Shown here: positions 11,034-19,625 of the stretch, one piece after another
Numbering within the stretch: position 1 is the first letter of the stretch
Layout of the letters: the number at the start of each line of letters is the position of its first letter
From: Pseudomonas cichorii
GTDB lineage: Bacteria; Pseudomonadota; Gammaproteobacteria; Pseudomonadales; Pseudomonadaceae
Direction: 5' to 3'
Assembly (NCBI RefSeq): GCF_015471405.1
Contig: NZ_BLVZ01000007.1
Coordinates: 248,001-312,000, forward strand
Length of the DNA: 64,000 nucleotides
Notes under the pieces: model-generated
The model's database searches: none
The model's input: only the letters and a program-made list of their open reading frames with translations
Told to the model about the DNA's origin: nothing
Program-made: the position numbers and the translations under genes

Positions 11034-11939
11034 CTATTGGGTAACAGGGGGAGCAATTTTTACCCTGCAAAACCAGACGCCCAGTAATGAAAGGATAAAC
11101 CCGGCAATCTGTATCGGCACGAGCTTATCTCCAAAAAAGGCCCAAGCCTCTAATGCCGCCAAAGGCGGAGCGAGTAGTAACAGGGATGTTGTCTTGGTCA
11201 TGTCCCCGTTTCTGATCAGCCAGACCAGGGACAGCGTTCCCAATCCTGATAAGACCAATACGGCCCAGGCAAGAGAAAATATAAAGTTTGCATTGACGAT
11301 CAGGTGTGACTCGTCAAGGAGCAGGATAAATATCAGTGCAGCAACCGATGAAAACAGGTTCTGTATGGCCATGGAGGGCAGAAGTTCAGACTTTCCAAGT
11401 GAAGTCTTTTGCAGGATGGTGCCAAACGTTATCGAGAAAACGGAAAGTATGGCAATCAGCAAGACTGAAAACGAGTAATCAATGTGGCTGCCTGTTTGAA
11501 ATGACGGGGAAAGGACAAGGGTTACGCCGGAAAGTCCAATGAAGATGCCCAGCGCTTGAAGGGGCGCGATTCTTCCCTTCAGAAAGGCTATCGAAATCAC
11601 GACCGTCAGCAGCGGTTGCAGGGCACCCAGCAGAGCCATCAGGGCGGCGGGCAATCCTTTTGAAATGGCCCAGTAGCTTCCGCCCAGATAAAGACCGTTA
11701 ATGAGCAGGCCCGCGAATATGTGCTTGTGCCACTCATTAAGTGGAGGCCATATTTTTTTCAGCAAGGCCGCTGCGAAAGTGAACAGTAAAAAGGAAAGAA
11801 AAAAACGACTGGCAAGAAAGATGTTGGGAGACGCGGAGCCAACGATCATTCTTCCAACGATAAAGCCGGTGGACCACAGTACAACGAACAGGCAGGAAAT
11901 AAGCAGGACGGCATTATTGTGAAACCTGGCTTTTAACAT
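11034..11939 (-). CDS. EamA/DMT family (RhtA-like) exporter, divergent from a 2OG-Fe dioxygenase
   Basis: A 301-residue inner-membrane protein with ten hydrophobic segments in two EamA halves (first half VLLISCLFVVLWSTGFIVGR). RhtA-type members export amino acids such as homoserine and threonine. I chose the ATG at 11937-11939 because GGGAAG lies at normal spacing upstream; the longer reading frame has no ribosome site. The gene is divergent from the dioxygenase gene at 12116, with 176 bases between starts, so the two probably share regulation. In the Pantoea hil locus an isoleucine dioxygenase gene sits beside an RhtA-type exporter; by analogy this protein may export a hydroxylated amino acid. 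That is inference. Confidence 0.85.
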   Translation of the reverse strand: MLKARFHNNAVLLISCLFVVLWSTGFIVGRMIVGSASPNIFLASRFFLSFLLFTFAAALLKKIWPPLNEWHKHIFAGLLINGLYLGGSYWAISKGLPAALMALLGALQPLLTVVISIAFLKGRIAPLQALGIFIGLSGVTLVLSPSFQTGSHIDYSFSVLLIAILSVFSITFGTILQKTSLGKSELLPSMAIQNLFSSVAALIFILLLDESHLIVNANFIFSLAWAVLVLSGLGTLSLVWLIRNGDMTKTTSLLLLAPPLAALEAWAFFGDKLVPIQIAGFILSLLGVWFCRVKIAPPVTQ

Positions 11940-12115
11940 GTTCTTCCCTGAAGACATAAAGTGATAAAGGATTTTGAGTTTGGTTTTCGGGATTGTCAAT
12001 GGTGTAGGAGGGGTGAAGCATATTAAGTAAGTGGTCCACGTATCCTCGTGGCCAAACGTCTCAGTGATATCAAACTCATCAGTGCATGGCAGCAATCATT
12101 TAAATGAGGTTTAAA

Positions 12116-13006
12116 ATGGGTAGTTTTAATCTGGTCAGTTTTTTGTCTGAAGTAAAATCCGCGTATGTCAGGGAAAGCTTCATTTCTCTGGACGGGGATG
12201 ATGTAACGAGAATCGTAAAAGGCTTGGGGGCCACGGACGAGGATCTTGAAGCGCTCAAGAGTGTCAGCGATAACCTGCCTCCTGATCCAACCCTGCCTTT
12301 TCGCGAATCAAGGAACGGGCGTTTTGAGCTGGACTTCGCCAACTCAAAGATCAACAGGATAGAGTTTCAACCTTTTGTTCTTTCTGCCCAGGAAGACTTT
12401 GTTCGCCATGACTCGGGGAAAGTCAGAGAGTTCAGGGGGATTGGTGACGATCTGCAATTGAACCGTGCGTTTCAAGCGCTGCTGCTTTTCAAGGCCTACT
12501 TGATCAAGGACACTTCTATAAGCCCGCGGCCAAGCCTTGATTATGATTCCACCAGCCTGGTGTCCACGGTTTTCAACTTGAGAACCATCACGACACCTGA
12601 ATTGCTCGGAGAGCCTGCCCTGGAGGGAGTGCATGCCGATGGGGTCGACCATACGATGACAACTCTGTTGGGCAAAGAGAATATTACGGATAACAGTGCG
12701 ATCACGTTTATCCATGACAACAGAGAAAAGAATGGCACCCGCTGGAATGAGGCCAACCCCGAATATCGTCTGGGGCAGGCACAGCACAAAAAGTTTCTGG
12801 ATACATTGCTGATCGTCGATCACGAACGCAAACACAGTCTCTCGCCTGTTCATGCCTCCGTGAGTGATTCACGAGCCACGCGGGACATGCTGATTTTCTT
12901 TACGCGGCATCCGACCAAGAAAGGGCATATTTCAAATCCCTACGACTCTTTCAATCCGCATAAAGAAATTCCGCTGTCTATCAATTACCCAGAGTTCATT
13001 GTGTAA
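12116..13006 (+). CDS. 2-oxoglutarate/Fe(II) dioxygenase, amino-acid hydroxylase type (2OG-Fe_Oxy_2 / BsmA-IDO-like)
   Basis: A 296-residue cytosolic protein. The Fe(II) facial triad reads H173-x-D175 in EGVHADG and H240 in KHSLSPV, with R256 in TRDMLIF as the likely 2-oxoglutarate anchor. The EG(I/V)HxDG motif is characteristic of the family holding L-isoleucine dioxygenase and E. coli BsmA. It would hydroxylate a free amino acid with release of CO2 and succinate; the substrate cannot be read from the sequence. The ATG at 12116 is preferred over 12104 because GAGG lies at correct spacing before it. The region is less GC-rich than the backbone. It is divergent from an EamA exporter and ends at a terminator. 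Confidence 0.75.
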   Translation: MGSFNLVSFLSEVKSAYVRESFISLDGDDVTRIVKGLGATDEDLEALKSVSDNLPPDPTLPFRESRNGRFELDFANSKINRIEFQPFVLSAQEDFVRHDSGKVREFRGIGDDLQLNRAFQALLLFKAYLIKDTSISPRPSLDYDSTSLVSTVFNLRTITTPELLGEPALEGVHADGVDHTMTTLLGKENITDNSAITFIHDNREKNGTRWNEANPEYRLGQAQHKKFLDTLLIVDHERKHSLSPVHASVSDSRATRDMLIFFTRHPTKKGHISNPYDSFNPHKEIPLSINYPEFIV

Positions 13007-13039
13007 GTCTCGGGTCAAAAAATCTGACCCAATCCTTTT

Positions 13040-13072
13040 AGCCCCACCTGCCTTGAGATGGGGCTTTGCTTT
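13040..13072 (+). terminator. terminator after the dioxygenase gene
   Basis: AGCCCCA (13040-13046) pairs with TGGGGCT (13059-13065), followed by TTGCTTT, 34 bases after the dioxygenase stop. It lies between convergent genes and may serve both strands. Confidence 0.65.
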
Positions 13073-13093
13073 GCCGGGCATTTGCCCCCGGCT

Positions 13094-14428
13094 TCACGCT
13101 GGCCAGTCGATATCGGGCAACTCCAGGTGCGAGCGCAGCGTATTGCCCGTGTAAGCGGTGCGGTAAGCATTGCGTCGTTGCAGTTCAGGTATGACCAGGT
13201 CGACGAAGTCCTGTATGCCTCCCAGCAGATGTGGCCACATGACCGCATAGCCATCCACGATCCCCGCATCGAACCAGTCCAGCAATTGGTCGGCTACCTG
13301 CTGTGGATTACCCACCACTACAAGATGACCTGCCGCGCTGGCGACGCGCTCGATGACCTGCCTGAGCGTCATCTGCTCACGTTTCGCCATGTCCCGAAGT
13401 AATTCATATCGGCTTTTAATACCGGGAACGGCCGCGGGATCGAGTTCTGGAAACGGGCCGTCCAGCGGCCAGTCAGACAGGTCGACACCAATGAGTTCAA
13501 ATAACAGGGCTCTACCCACCTCGGGTTCCAGCAAACGCCCCAGCTCGGCCTGTTTCTCACGGGCCTGCTCTTCGGTCTCACCGACAATAACCAGAACACC
13601 CAGCAGCAGGCGTACCCCTTCGGCCGATCGCCCGTGGAGCTGCGCCAGCCGACGGATATCCGAGCCGATTCGTTGCGCGTCCTCGCGAGTCTGAGCTGCA
13701 AAGAACACGGCATCGGCAGTCTGGGCAGCAAAGCTTCTGCCGACATCGGAAGCGCCAGCCTGGAACAGCACGGGATGGCCTTGAGGTGAGCGAGGTACGT
13801 TAAGCGGGCCTTCAACCTTATAGAACCGGCCTTCATGGCCGACGGGATTCACCCGTGCCGGATCGGCAAACCGTGCGTTCTCCTTGTCGCCGAGAATGGC
13901 ATCATCCTTCCAGCTGTCCCAAAGCTTTCGTACCACGGCGACAAACTCTTCAGCGCGTGCGTACCGCTCGTCATGGGGCGGCAGGCTTGTCCCGAAGTTG
14001 CGCGACTCCGCTTCACTGGCAGTCGTCACGATATTCCAGCCGACGCGCCCGCCGCTGAGATGATCCAGCCAGGCGAAGGTGCGGGCAACATTGAAGGGCT
14101 GCGTGTGGGCTGTCGATACCGTGCCCACCAGACCAATATGCTCCGTTACACCGGCAATCAGTGCGAGCGTGCTGATAGGTTCCGCCCGAAAGGGAATGCC
14201 CTTGGCAATGTTTTTAAAGCCGTCTTTATCCCGGTCCTGTGCGACGGCCAGAATGTCCGGGAAAAAGATCAGGTCGAAAAGACCTCGCTCGGCCAGTCGG
14301 GCGAAGTCTTTGTAGTAGGCGGCGCTGAGCACCTGGGCAGTGTCGGCTTTCGGATGACGCCAGGAGGCAATGTGGTTACCCCCAAGAGCGCCGAATGCAG
14401 CCAGGTGCAGTTGGCGTTGAGTGGTCAT
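13094..14428 (-). CDS. FMN-dependent monooxygenase, LLM class (NtaA/SnaA/DszA family)
   Basis: A 444-residue TIM-barrel flavin monooxygenase. The N-terminus (LHLAAFGALGGNHIASWRHP), the FFPDILAV segment and SGGRVGWNIVT are typical of the NtaA/SnaA/DszA family, which oxidises C-N or C-S compounds with FMNH2 from a separate reductase. No reductase gene is present nearby. It is last in a five-gene minus-strand set after an ABC amino-acid importer, 22 bases from the permease gene. In Bacillus, such importer-monooxygenase sets (ytm and yxe operons) serve S-modified cysteines; a sulfur amino acid derivative is a reasonable but unproven substrate. Confidence 0.85.
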   Translation of the reverse strand: MTTQRQLHLAAFGALGGNHIASWRHPKADTAQVLSAAYYKDFARLAERGLFDLIFFPDILAVAQDRDKDGFKNIAKGIPFRAEPISTLALIAGVTEHIGLVGTVSTAHTQPFNVARTFAWLDHLSGGRVGWNIVTTASEAESRNFGTSLPPHDERYARAEEFVAVVRKLWDSWKDDAILGDKENARFADPARVNPVGHEGRFYKVEGPLNVPRSPQGHPVLFQAGASDVGRSFAAQTADAVFFAAQTREDAQRIGSDIRRLAQLHGRSAEGVRLLLGVLVIVGETEEQAREKQAELGRLLEPEVGRALLFELIGVDLSDWPLDGPFPELDPAAVPGIKSRYELLRDMAKREQMTLRQVIERVASAAGHLVVVGNPQQVADQLLDWFDAGIVDGYAVMWPHLLGGIQDFVDLVIPELQRRNAYRTAYTGNTLRSHLELPDIDWPA

Positions 14429-14450
14429 GGTCTACTCCTTGTATGAGGTT

Positions 14451-15224
14451 TCAACTAACGGCAACTTTGGCGCTCTGGTTCTCGTGCTCCAGGGTTGAAT
14501 TGCCGGAAATGCGTGCGGATATCCGGTTGATGACCCACTGCAGAACATCGCTCATGACATAGTAAAAACCGGCAATAAGTGCGTAGCACTGCCAAGGCGC
14601 AACCACCCGGTTATTCACCAGTACGGTTGTTCTGAAGAAGTCGGTAATTCCGAGTGGATAAAGCAGTGTGGACAGCTTGAAAACCACAATGGAGATCGCG
14701 CCCAGCGCCGGGACGCAGGAGATAAGCGCCTGGGGCAATATGATGCGAAGCAATGTTGTTCTGCGTGACAGGCCGGTGATTTCAGCGGCTTCGATCTGTA
14801 GCTGTTCGACTCCCGCGATTGCACTGCGCAGGGCTTCGCAATAATAGCTTCCCCCGATCACGGTCAGTGCCACGACTGCGGCCGTTGCGGGTGTCACTCT
14901 GAACGGTAATACCTCCGGTGATACCAGATAGGCTGCGCTGATAATGAAGAGCGGCGGCACGGCTTGAGTGGCTACAACAATGAAGCCCCCGATAAAACCC
15001 GCAAGGCCTCCGGCAAGCCGCAGACTTGCCAATAATCCACCGAAGAGCAAACCCAGTACTACGCCTGCCAGGGAATAGATGGCTGTCGTATAAAGACCCT
15101 CCAGAAAAAACGGCCAGGACGAAGCCAGTTCTTTCCAGATCGGATCGATCAGAGCCCATACACCAAAAAGAGCCAGGATGATCAGCAATCGGTATCTGCC
15201 AATAATGGACAGGACGGTTTTCAT
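14451..15224 (-). CDS. amino-acid ABC transporter permease (HisM/HisQ type), second subunit
   Basis: A 257-residue inner-membrane permease with about six hydrophobic segments. The EAA loop that docks the ATPase is clear (EAAEITGLSRRTTLLRIILP). It overlaps the preceding permease gene by four bases (ATGA), so translation is coupled. Together the two permeases form the heterodimeric channel of a polar amino-acid type importer. Confidence 0.9.
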   Translation of the reverse strand: MKTVLSIIGRYRLLIILALFGVWALIDPIWKELASSWPFFLEGLYTTAIYSLAGVVLGLLFGGLLASLRLAGGLAGFIGGFIVVATQAVPPLFIISAAYLVSPEVLPFRVTPATAAVVALTVIGGSYYCEALRSAIAGVEQLQIEAAEITGLSRRTTLLRIILPQALISCVPALGAISIVVFKLSTLLYPLGITDFFRTTVLVNNRVVAPWQCYALIAGFYYVMSDVLQWVINRISARISGNSTLEHENQSAKVAVS

Positions 15225-15841
15225 ATCCTGCTCCGTAATCTTTTTTCCATGAAATAGCCGGCGGCCATTATCGGGAGTGTCAGCACTGCATAGGAGGCCG
15301 CTGCGGCGAGGAAACCGCGCAAGTATTCAAAGGTTTGAGACTGCAATGTTTCCGATGCGCCGGTGAGTTCTACAACACCAATGAGCGAGACTATCGAGGT
15401 GTTTTTAATGATTTCTGCGGTTTGCAGTACCAGCGAGGGAGCGACCAGACGCAAGGCTTCCGGTAGCCGGATTGAAAAAGCGGTTCTCGACCATGACAAA
15501 CCTGAACTCAGAGCTGCGTCTTCATACTCGGTGGGAACGGCTCTCAGCCCTCCCGACAGGATTTCGGCGCAATACCCGACTTGATGCAGTACAAGCGCAA
15601 TGACTCCGCATATCAGTGGATTGAGTTGCAGAAGATAAAAGCACACGAAAAGTTTGACGATCAAAGGGACTTTCATCGCGAGGTCTACATATCCCCGGGC
15701 CCATGCAGACCTGGCATGCAGTGCCAGAGCGACAGGCGCACTGAGGATTGCAGTAATGCCCAGGCTTATGACGGCCAAAAGCAGAGTCGTGGTAAAAGCC
15801 GAGGCGAACAGAGTGCTCGCCTCATCCCAGAACGATATCAA
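15221..15841 (-). CDS. amino-acid ABC transporter permease (HisM/HisQ type), first subunit
   Basis: A 206-residue inner-membrane permease with the EAA-type loop EYEDAALSSGLSWSRTAFSI and about five hydrophobic segments. The only sensible start is TTG at 15839-15841, which shares bases with the TGA stop of the binding-protein gene (TTGA), a coupled start. The next Met is at residue 56 and would remove the first membrane segment. Confidence 0.85.
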   Translation of the reverse strand: MISFWDEASTLFASAFTTTLLLAVISLGITAILSAPVALALHARSAWARGYVDLAMKVPLIVKLFVCFYLLQLNPLICGVIALVLHQVGYCAEILSGGLRAVPTEYEDAALSSGLSWSRTAFSIRLPEALRLVAPSLVLQTAEIIKNTSIVSLIGVVELTGASETLQSQTFEYLRGFLAAAASYAVLTLPIMAAGYFMEKRLRSRI

Positions 15842-16659
15842 TTCTCGATACCTGGCTGCAGTCTGTATTGAGACCAGAGGGTGAATTCAGGTTTGTAGCC
15901 AAAATGCTTTTCGTACAGTTCGGCAAACTCGCCACGGGCCCAGATCTTCTGAATGGTATGGTTCAGATAATTACGCCAGAGTGAATCGTTCTGTCGCACG
16001 ATGATTGCCTGTGGATCGGTAAAGAATGCTTCGCCAATCTTCAGGCTGTCGCCATAACGTTTGGCGTAGGCCTTGGCTGAAAAACTGTTGAGCAGCACGG
16101 CATCTGTCTGATTGGAGCGCAGGGCTTCAACGGCATCGCTGTAGTTGTCAAAGAACGTCACCTGGCCGGTTGGCACAAGGTCTTTGAAGAGTTGAGCCGC
16201 GTAATTGTTCTTGGACGTGGAAACACGTTTGGGTGGCGTGTAGGTCTTGATATCGCCACTGTCACCGGCCCGAACCAGCGGCACTACATAGTCCCAGTTA
16301 TAAACGATGGTGAAATCCAGTACCTGCTCACGTTTTACAGTGGGTGTGGTCGACCCGAACATCGCATCGATGTCGCCGTTCTTGATGGCGGGAATCTGAA
16401 CGGCTCCGGAGATGGGTTTGAACTCGACACTCACATTCAGCTCTTTAGCCACGGCACGGGCAAGATCCGGGGCGAAACCGACGCTCTGACCATCCGCGCC
16501 GATCTGCGCCATGGGCGGGGCGCTGGGGTCTACGCCGATAACGAGCTTTGAGCGCTGTTTGACCTGATCCAGTATCGATACCGGTTCGGCTGCGACGGCT
16601 GGCAGAGAAAGACAAGAGGAGATGGCCAGAATCCCTGCCCATAACAAGTTTGTTTTCAT
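15838..16659 (-). CDS. periplasmic amino-acid-type substrate-binding protein of the ABC importer
   Basis: A 273-residue SBP_bac_3 family protein with a cleavable signal peptide (LLWAGILAISSCLSLPAVAA, cut after AVAA). The mature part carries family motifs KLVIGVDPSAPPM, GFAPDLARAVAKEL and FTIVY. Start: the ATG at 16657-16659 has GGGG at 7-base spacing; an ATG two codons upstream touches the same ribosome site and is less likely. It delivers the solute to the two permeases encoded just downstream. Confidence 0.88.
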   Translation of the reverse strand: MKTNLLWAGILAISSCLSLPAVAAEPVSILDQVKQRSKLVIGVDPSAPPMAQIGADGQSVGFAPDLARAVAKELNVSVEFKPISGAVQIPAIKNGDIDAMFGSTTPTVKREQVLDFTIVYNWDYVVPLVRAGDSGDIKTYTPPKRVSTSKNNYAAQLFKDLVPTGQVTFFDNYSDAVEALRSNQTDAVLLNSFSAKAYAKRYGDSLKIGEAFFTDPQAIIVRQNDSLWRNYLNHTIQKIWARGEFAELYEKHFGYKPEFTLWSQYRLQPGIEN

Positions 16660-16779
16660 AGGCATACCCCATATAAGTATCCAGTAGGTTGTTTCGGAAT
16701 ACAGTCATTCTCACTGGCCGCTATCGGTAGAGGTCAGTGTGTTGTAACGGTATGGCGGAGAGTTTTTATTAATACGTTA

Positions 16780-17508
16780 TTAGCGATGTAGGATACTTTC
16801 GATAAACCGAGCGGCCCGATCCGTTTGCGGGCTTCTGAAAAAGTCCTCGGCAGGTTGTGTTTCGAGGTTTTTGCCCTGGTCGAAAAAGGCCACTTCATGA
16901 GCGACTTCCCGGGCAAAGGCAAGCTCATGGGTTGCCACGGCCATCGTTGTCCCGCCGCGGGCCAGACCGCGCATGACTTCAAGCACTTCATGGACAAGTT
17001 CCGGGTCCAGAGCAGAAGTGGGCTCATCCAGCAGCAGTACATCCGGCTCAAGCGCCAGCGCGCGGGCTATGGATGCGCGCTGAGCCTGGCCACCGGACAA
17101 CGTAGCGGGCCAGGCCCTGCTTTTGTCGGTAAGGCGAACTTTGCCAAGGGCTTCATAAGCCTTCTCTTGCGCGTCCTGATGAGACAGTTGCCTGACTTTA
17201 CGCAAGGCCAGCGTGATGTTTTCCATCACTCGCATATTGGGGTAAAGCGCCGGACGCTGGAAAACAAAGCCAATACGGCCACGCACTTCAGGCTTGCGCA
17301 AGGCTTCACGGTTGATGGGAGTATCGCCAAGAAGAACCGCACCACGAGTGGACGGCTCAAGTCCGCTCAAGATCCGCAGTAAAGTACTTTTTCCACAGCC
17401 ACTGGGGCCGCAAAGTGCCAGAACCTTTCCTTTTTCAAGTGAAATGGAGACGCCGTCCAATACCATTTTCTCTCCAAAAAATTTATATAATTCTTTGGCT
17501 TCTAGCAT
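16780..17508 (-). CDS. amino-acid ABC transporter ATP-binding protein (GlnQ/HisP type)
   Basis: A 242-residue ATPase with Walker A GPSGCGKS, Q-loop FVFQRPALYPN, signature LSGGQAQR, Walker B VLLLDEPTSALD and the switch His in THELAFAR. It has the PAAT-family length and motif style, without extra domains. The start at 17506-17508 has GGAG 8 bases upstream; the longer frame adds 24 unsupported residues. It is the first gene of the importer-monooxygenase set; a 120-base gap separates it from the binding-protein gene, so a second promoter is possible. Confidence 0.9.
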   Translation of the reverse strand: MLEAKELYKFFGEKMVLDGVSISLEKGKVLALCGPSGCGKSTLLRILSGLEPSTRGAVLLGDTPINREALRKPEVRGRIGFVFQRPALYPNMRVMENITLALRKVRQLSHQDAQEKAYEALGKVRLTDKSRAWPATLSGGQAQRASIARALALEPDVLLLDEPTSALDPELVHEVLEVMRGLARGGTTMAVATHELAFAREVAHEVAFFDQGKNLETQPAEDFFRSPQTDRAARFIESILHR

Positions 17509-17803
17509 GAAATAACTCCACGGTGGGAAACGAGATATCCCTTGATACTGCCGGGTAAGTTCAGCGTATGGAGATTCCACAATATGGTCGGTAAACTATC
17601 AGTCGTTTAAATGCTTTGCAAATAACAAAAGATTCTATTCTTAGAGATCGGGGTGAGGGCGTTTTTGATTTGTTGTAAAAAAACTTTACATTTATGTGAG
17701 TGTGGTCATATCTTCACAGTGCTTGAACGGTAAAGGATTAACCGAATTTGAGCGGGCCTGCAGGCCAGTGTGATTTTATGGTAGAAAGAGAGCGATAATC
17801 TAC

Positions 17804-19519
17804 ATGGCAGGCTATGAAGTGGGCATCAATGGAATGAGGGCATCGCACCACGGCGAGCCTTGTGATTTTGATTATGAGCTGAACCTGGTGTGGGATGTGT
17901 TGGTTCCTGTTGTTGGCGAGTACAATTTCTCGCTCGCCATTTACGATCATAACAGTAGTGTTGTTGCGTCTCGTGGCCTGGTTTATATTCCGAGTGTACT
18001 GCCTCAAGACCTGAAAGAGCGCTCAGGGGTATTGCCCTCAGACAAGAGTCATGCGCATTTGCTGTACTGGAAGATATTGCCTGATCAAGTCGATATGTTT
18101 TTTGTCGTTTCCATCAAGAAAGACGGCAGGGCGCCAGTCGATGAAAGTATCCTGTCGGTAGTCGGCCGCATCGGTGTTCACTTCTTTGGGCAAAATATTC
18201 TGCTCAACAAGTTTTCAATATTTCTCAGGCAGTCCATTCGCGAGCGAGATGCCGTGAGCGGGCTGATTGAAGACGGCTTGCTTGTCCTCGATCAGTCCGG
18301 TTTCCTCAAATACATAAATGACGCCGGGAAGAAGATTCTCAAGATAGACGATGCGAAACGCCAGTTTCGCGATCTTCTCGGGTTTGAGCCTGTCATTGGG
18401 GATGTCTTCAAGCAGAAGCGTGGTTATGTAAACAAGAAGGTTGTCATTCTGCGGGGTGAAGACGAAATTCCGCTGGTGGATACCGCCATACCCATTGCAG
18501 ATGATGACGGCAGAATTGTTTCCGTTGTAAATATATTCAGAAGGTTTTCTACAGCGCCCACGCTTCCCGATCCAGGTCTGAGGAGGGAGTCAGGCATCGG
18601 GTTCGATACATTGGTGGGAGCGTCCACGCTCTTTCTGAGCGCACTGGATATTGCGAAGCACTATGCCGGGTTGAGCGAAGTCGTGTTGATCTCTGGGGAG
18701 CCGGGCACCGGAAAGAGCACCTTTGCACAAGCGATTCATGGTGTGGATGAAAGCACCCAAAAAGGCATGCTGGTCATCGACTGCCCTGGGTTGTCTGTTT
18801 CGGATTTCAAGGAAAAGGTCCTGTCGTATGTCATCGCGGATGATCAAACCGGCAGGTGGGAATTTCATCCCGATATTCTTCAGGATGCCTATAACCGAAC
18901 CTTGTTTATTGATGGCGTGGATGTGCTTCCCGTATCAACACAGTTGTACCTTGTTCAAGCCCTGAAAGCATATGGAAAAACATCCGGGCTCAAGATTGTC
19001 ATGGCCACAACCGATGCGATGGACGTGGTACTTCACGAGCAGAGGCTGCATCCAAAACTGCTCGGGATATTGAGTCGTCATAATCTTGAGCTGCCACCTT
19101 TGCGCAAAAGGCCAAAAGATGTGGAGCTGTATGCGAGCTTTTTCTGGAATGAGGAAAGTACGCAGGGTAAAAGATCAGCTATTCCCGCTCGTCTTTGCAA
19201 ACTTCTGAAAAAGCAGGACTGGAAAGAAAACATTTCACAGTTGAAGCGGGTGGTTCGGAAACTTGTCAATGCTCCCCGGCGCTTCAGGTCCGAGGAAGAG
19301 TATATTAATGAAGTCAATGAGCTTGTCAGGCAATCTGCTGTTTCCCATCAGGCGATACGCCCTGACTTTGATCAGCCCTTGATGCACGATGCCGAAAAAC
19401 AAGCCATTTTTCTTGCACTGCAAGCCATGAACTTCAACGTCTCCAAAGCCGCTCTGGCGTTGGGAATAAGTCGCCCGACACTGTATTCGAAAATGAAAAA
19501 GTACGAAATAAGCGCCTGA
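17804..19519 (+). CDS. NtrC-like regulator with degenerate AAA+ domain and Fis-type HTH
   Basis: A 571-residue cytosolic regulator, divergent from the ABC-monooxygenase genes (295-base gap), which it probably controls. Residues 1-145 resemble no domain I can name; 150-250 look PAS-like (GLIEDGLLVLDQSGFLKYIN). The AAA+ part has an intact Walker A (GEPGTGKS, 298-305) and the LPPLRKRPKDV segment of bacterial enhancer-binding proteins, but the GAFTGA sigma-54 loop is absent and the Walker B Glu is replaced by Gly (TLFIDG, 366-371). The C-terminus is a Fis-type helix-turn-helix (KAALALGISRPTLYSKMKKY). It is therefore unlikely to act through sigma-54 in the standard way. The ribosome site is weak. 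Confidence 0.8.
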   Translation: MAGYEVGINGMRASHHGEPCDFDYELNLVWDVLVPVVGEYNFSLAIYDHNSSVVASRGLVYIPSVLPQDLKERSGVLPSDKSHAHLLYWKILPDQVDMFFVVSIKKDGRAPVDESILSVVGRIGVHFFGQNILLNKFSIFLRQSIRERDAVSGLIEDGLLVLDQSGFLKYINDAGKKILKIDDAKRQFRDLLGFEPVIGDVFKQKRGYVNKKVVILRGEDEIPLVDTAIPIADDDGRIVSVVNIFRRFSTAPTLPDPGLRRESGIGFDTLVGASTLFLSALDIAKHYAGLSEVVLISGEPGTGKSTFAQAIHGVDESTQKGMLVIDCPGLSVSDFKEKVLSYVIADDQTGRWEFHPDILQDAYNRTLFIDGVDVLPVSTQLYLVQALKAYGKTSGLKIVMATTDAMDVVLHEQRLHPKLLGILSRHNLELPPLRKRPKDVELYASFFWNEESTQGKRSAIPARLCKLLKKQDWKENISQLKRVVRKLVNAPRRFRSEEEYINEVNELVRQSAVSHQAIRPDFDQPLMHDAEKQAIFLALQAMNFNVSKAALALGISRPTLYSKMKKYEISA

Positions 19520-19542
19520 ACCTCCAGGCGCCTATTTAAACT

Positions 19543-19623
19543 TTACAGCTTACAGCTTACAGCTTACAGCTTACAGCTTACAGCTTACAGCTTACAGCTT
19601 ACAGCTTACAGCTTACAGCTTAC
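19543..19623. repeat. tandem heptamer repeat, 11 copies of TTACAGC plus a partial copy
   Basis: A perfect 7-bp period from 19543 to 19619 followed by TTAC. It lies between the stop codons of two convergent genes, beginning 24 bases after the regulator stop and ending 3 bases before the end of the dehydrogenase gene. Seven is not a multiple of three, but the array is outside both reading frames. Confidence 0.97.
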
Positions 19624-19625
19624 GC

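Noticed and set aside
17580..17803. Search for a -24/-12 promoter in the gap between the ABC genes and the NtrC-like regulator
   Set aside because: No GG-N10-GC pair with the right context was found on either strand, in line with the degenerate regulator.
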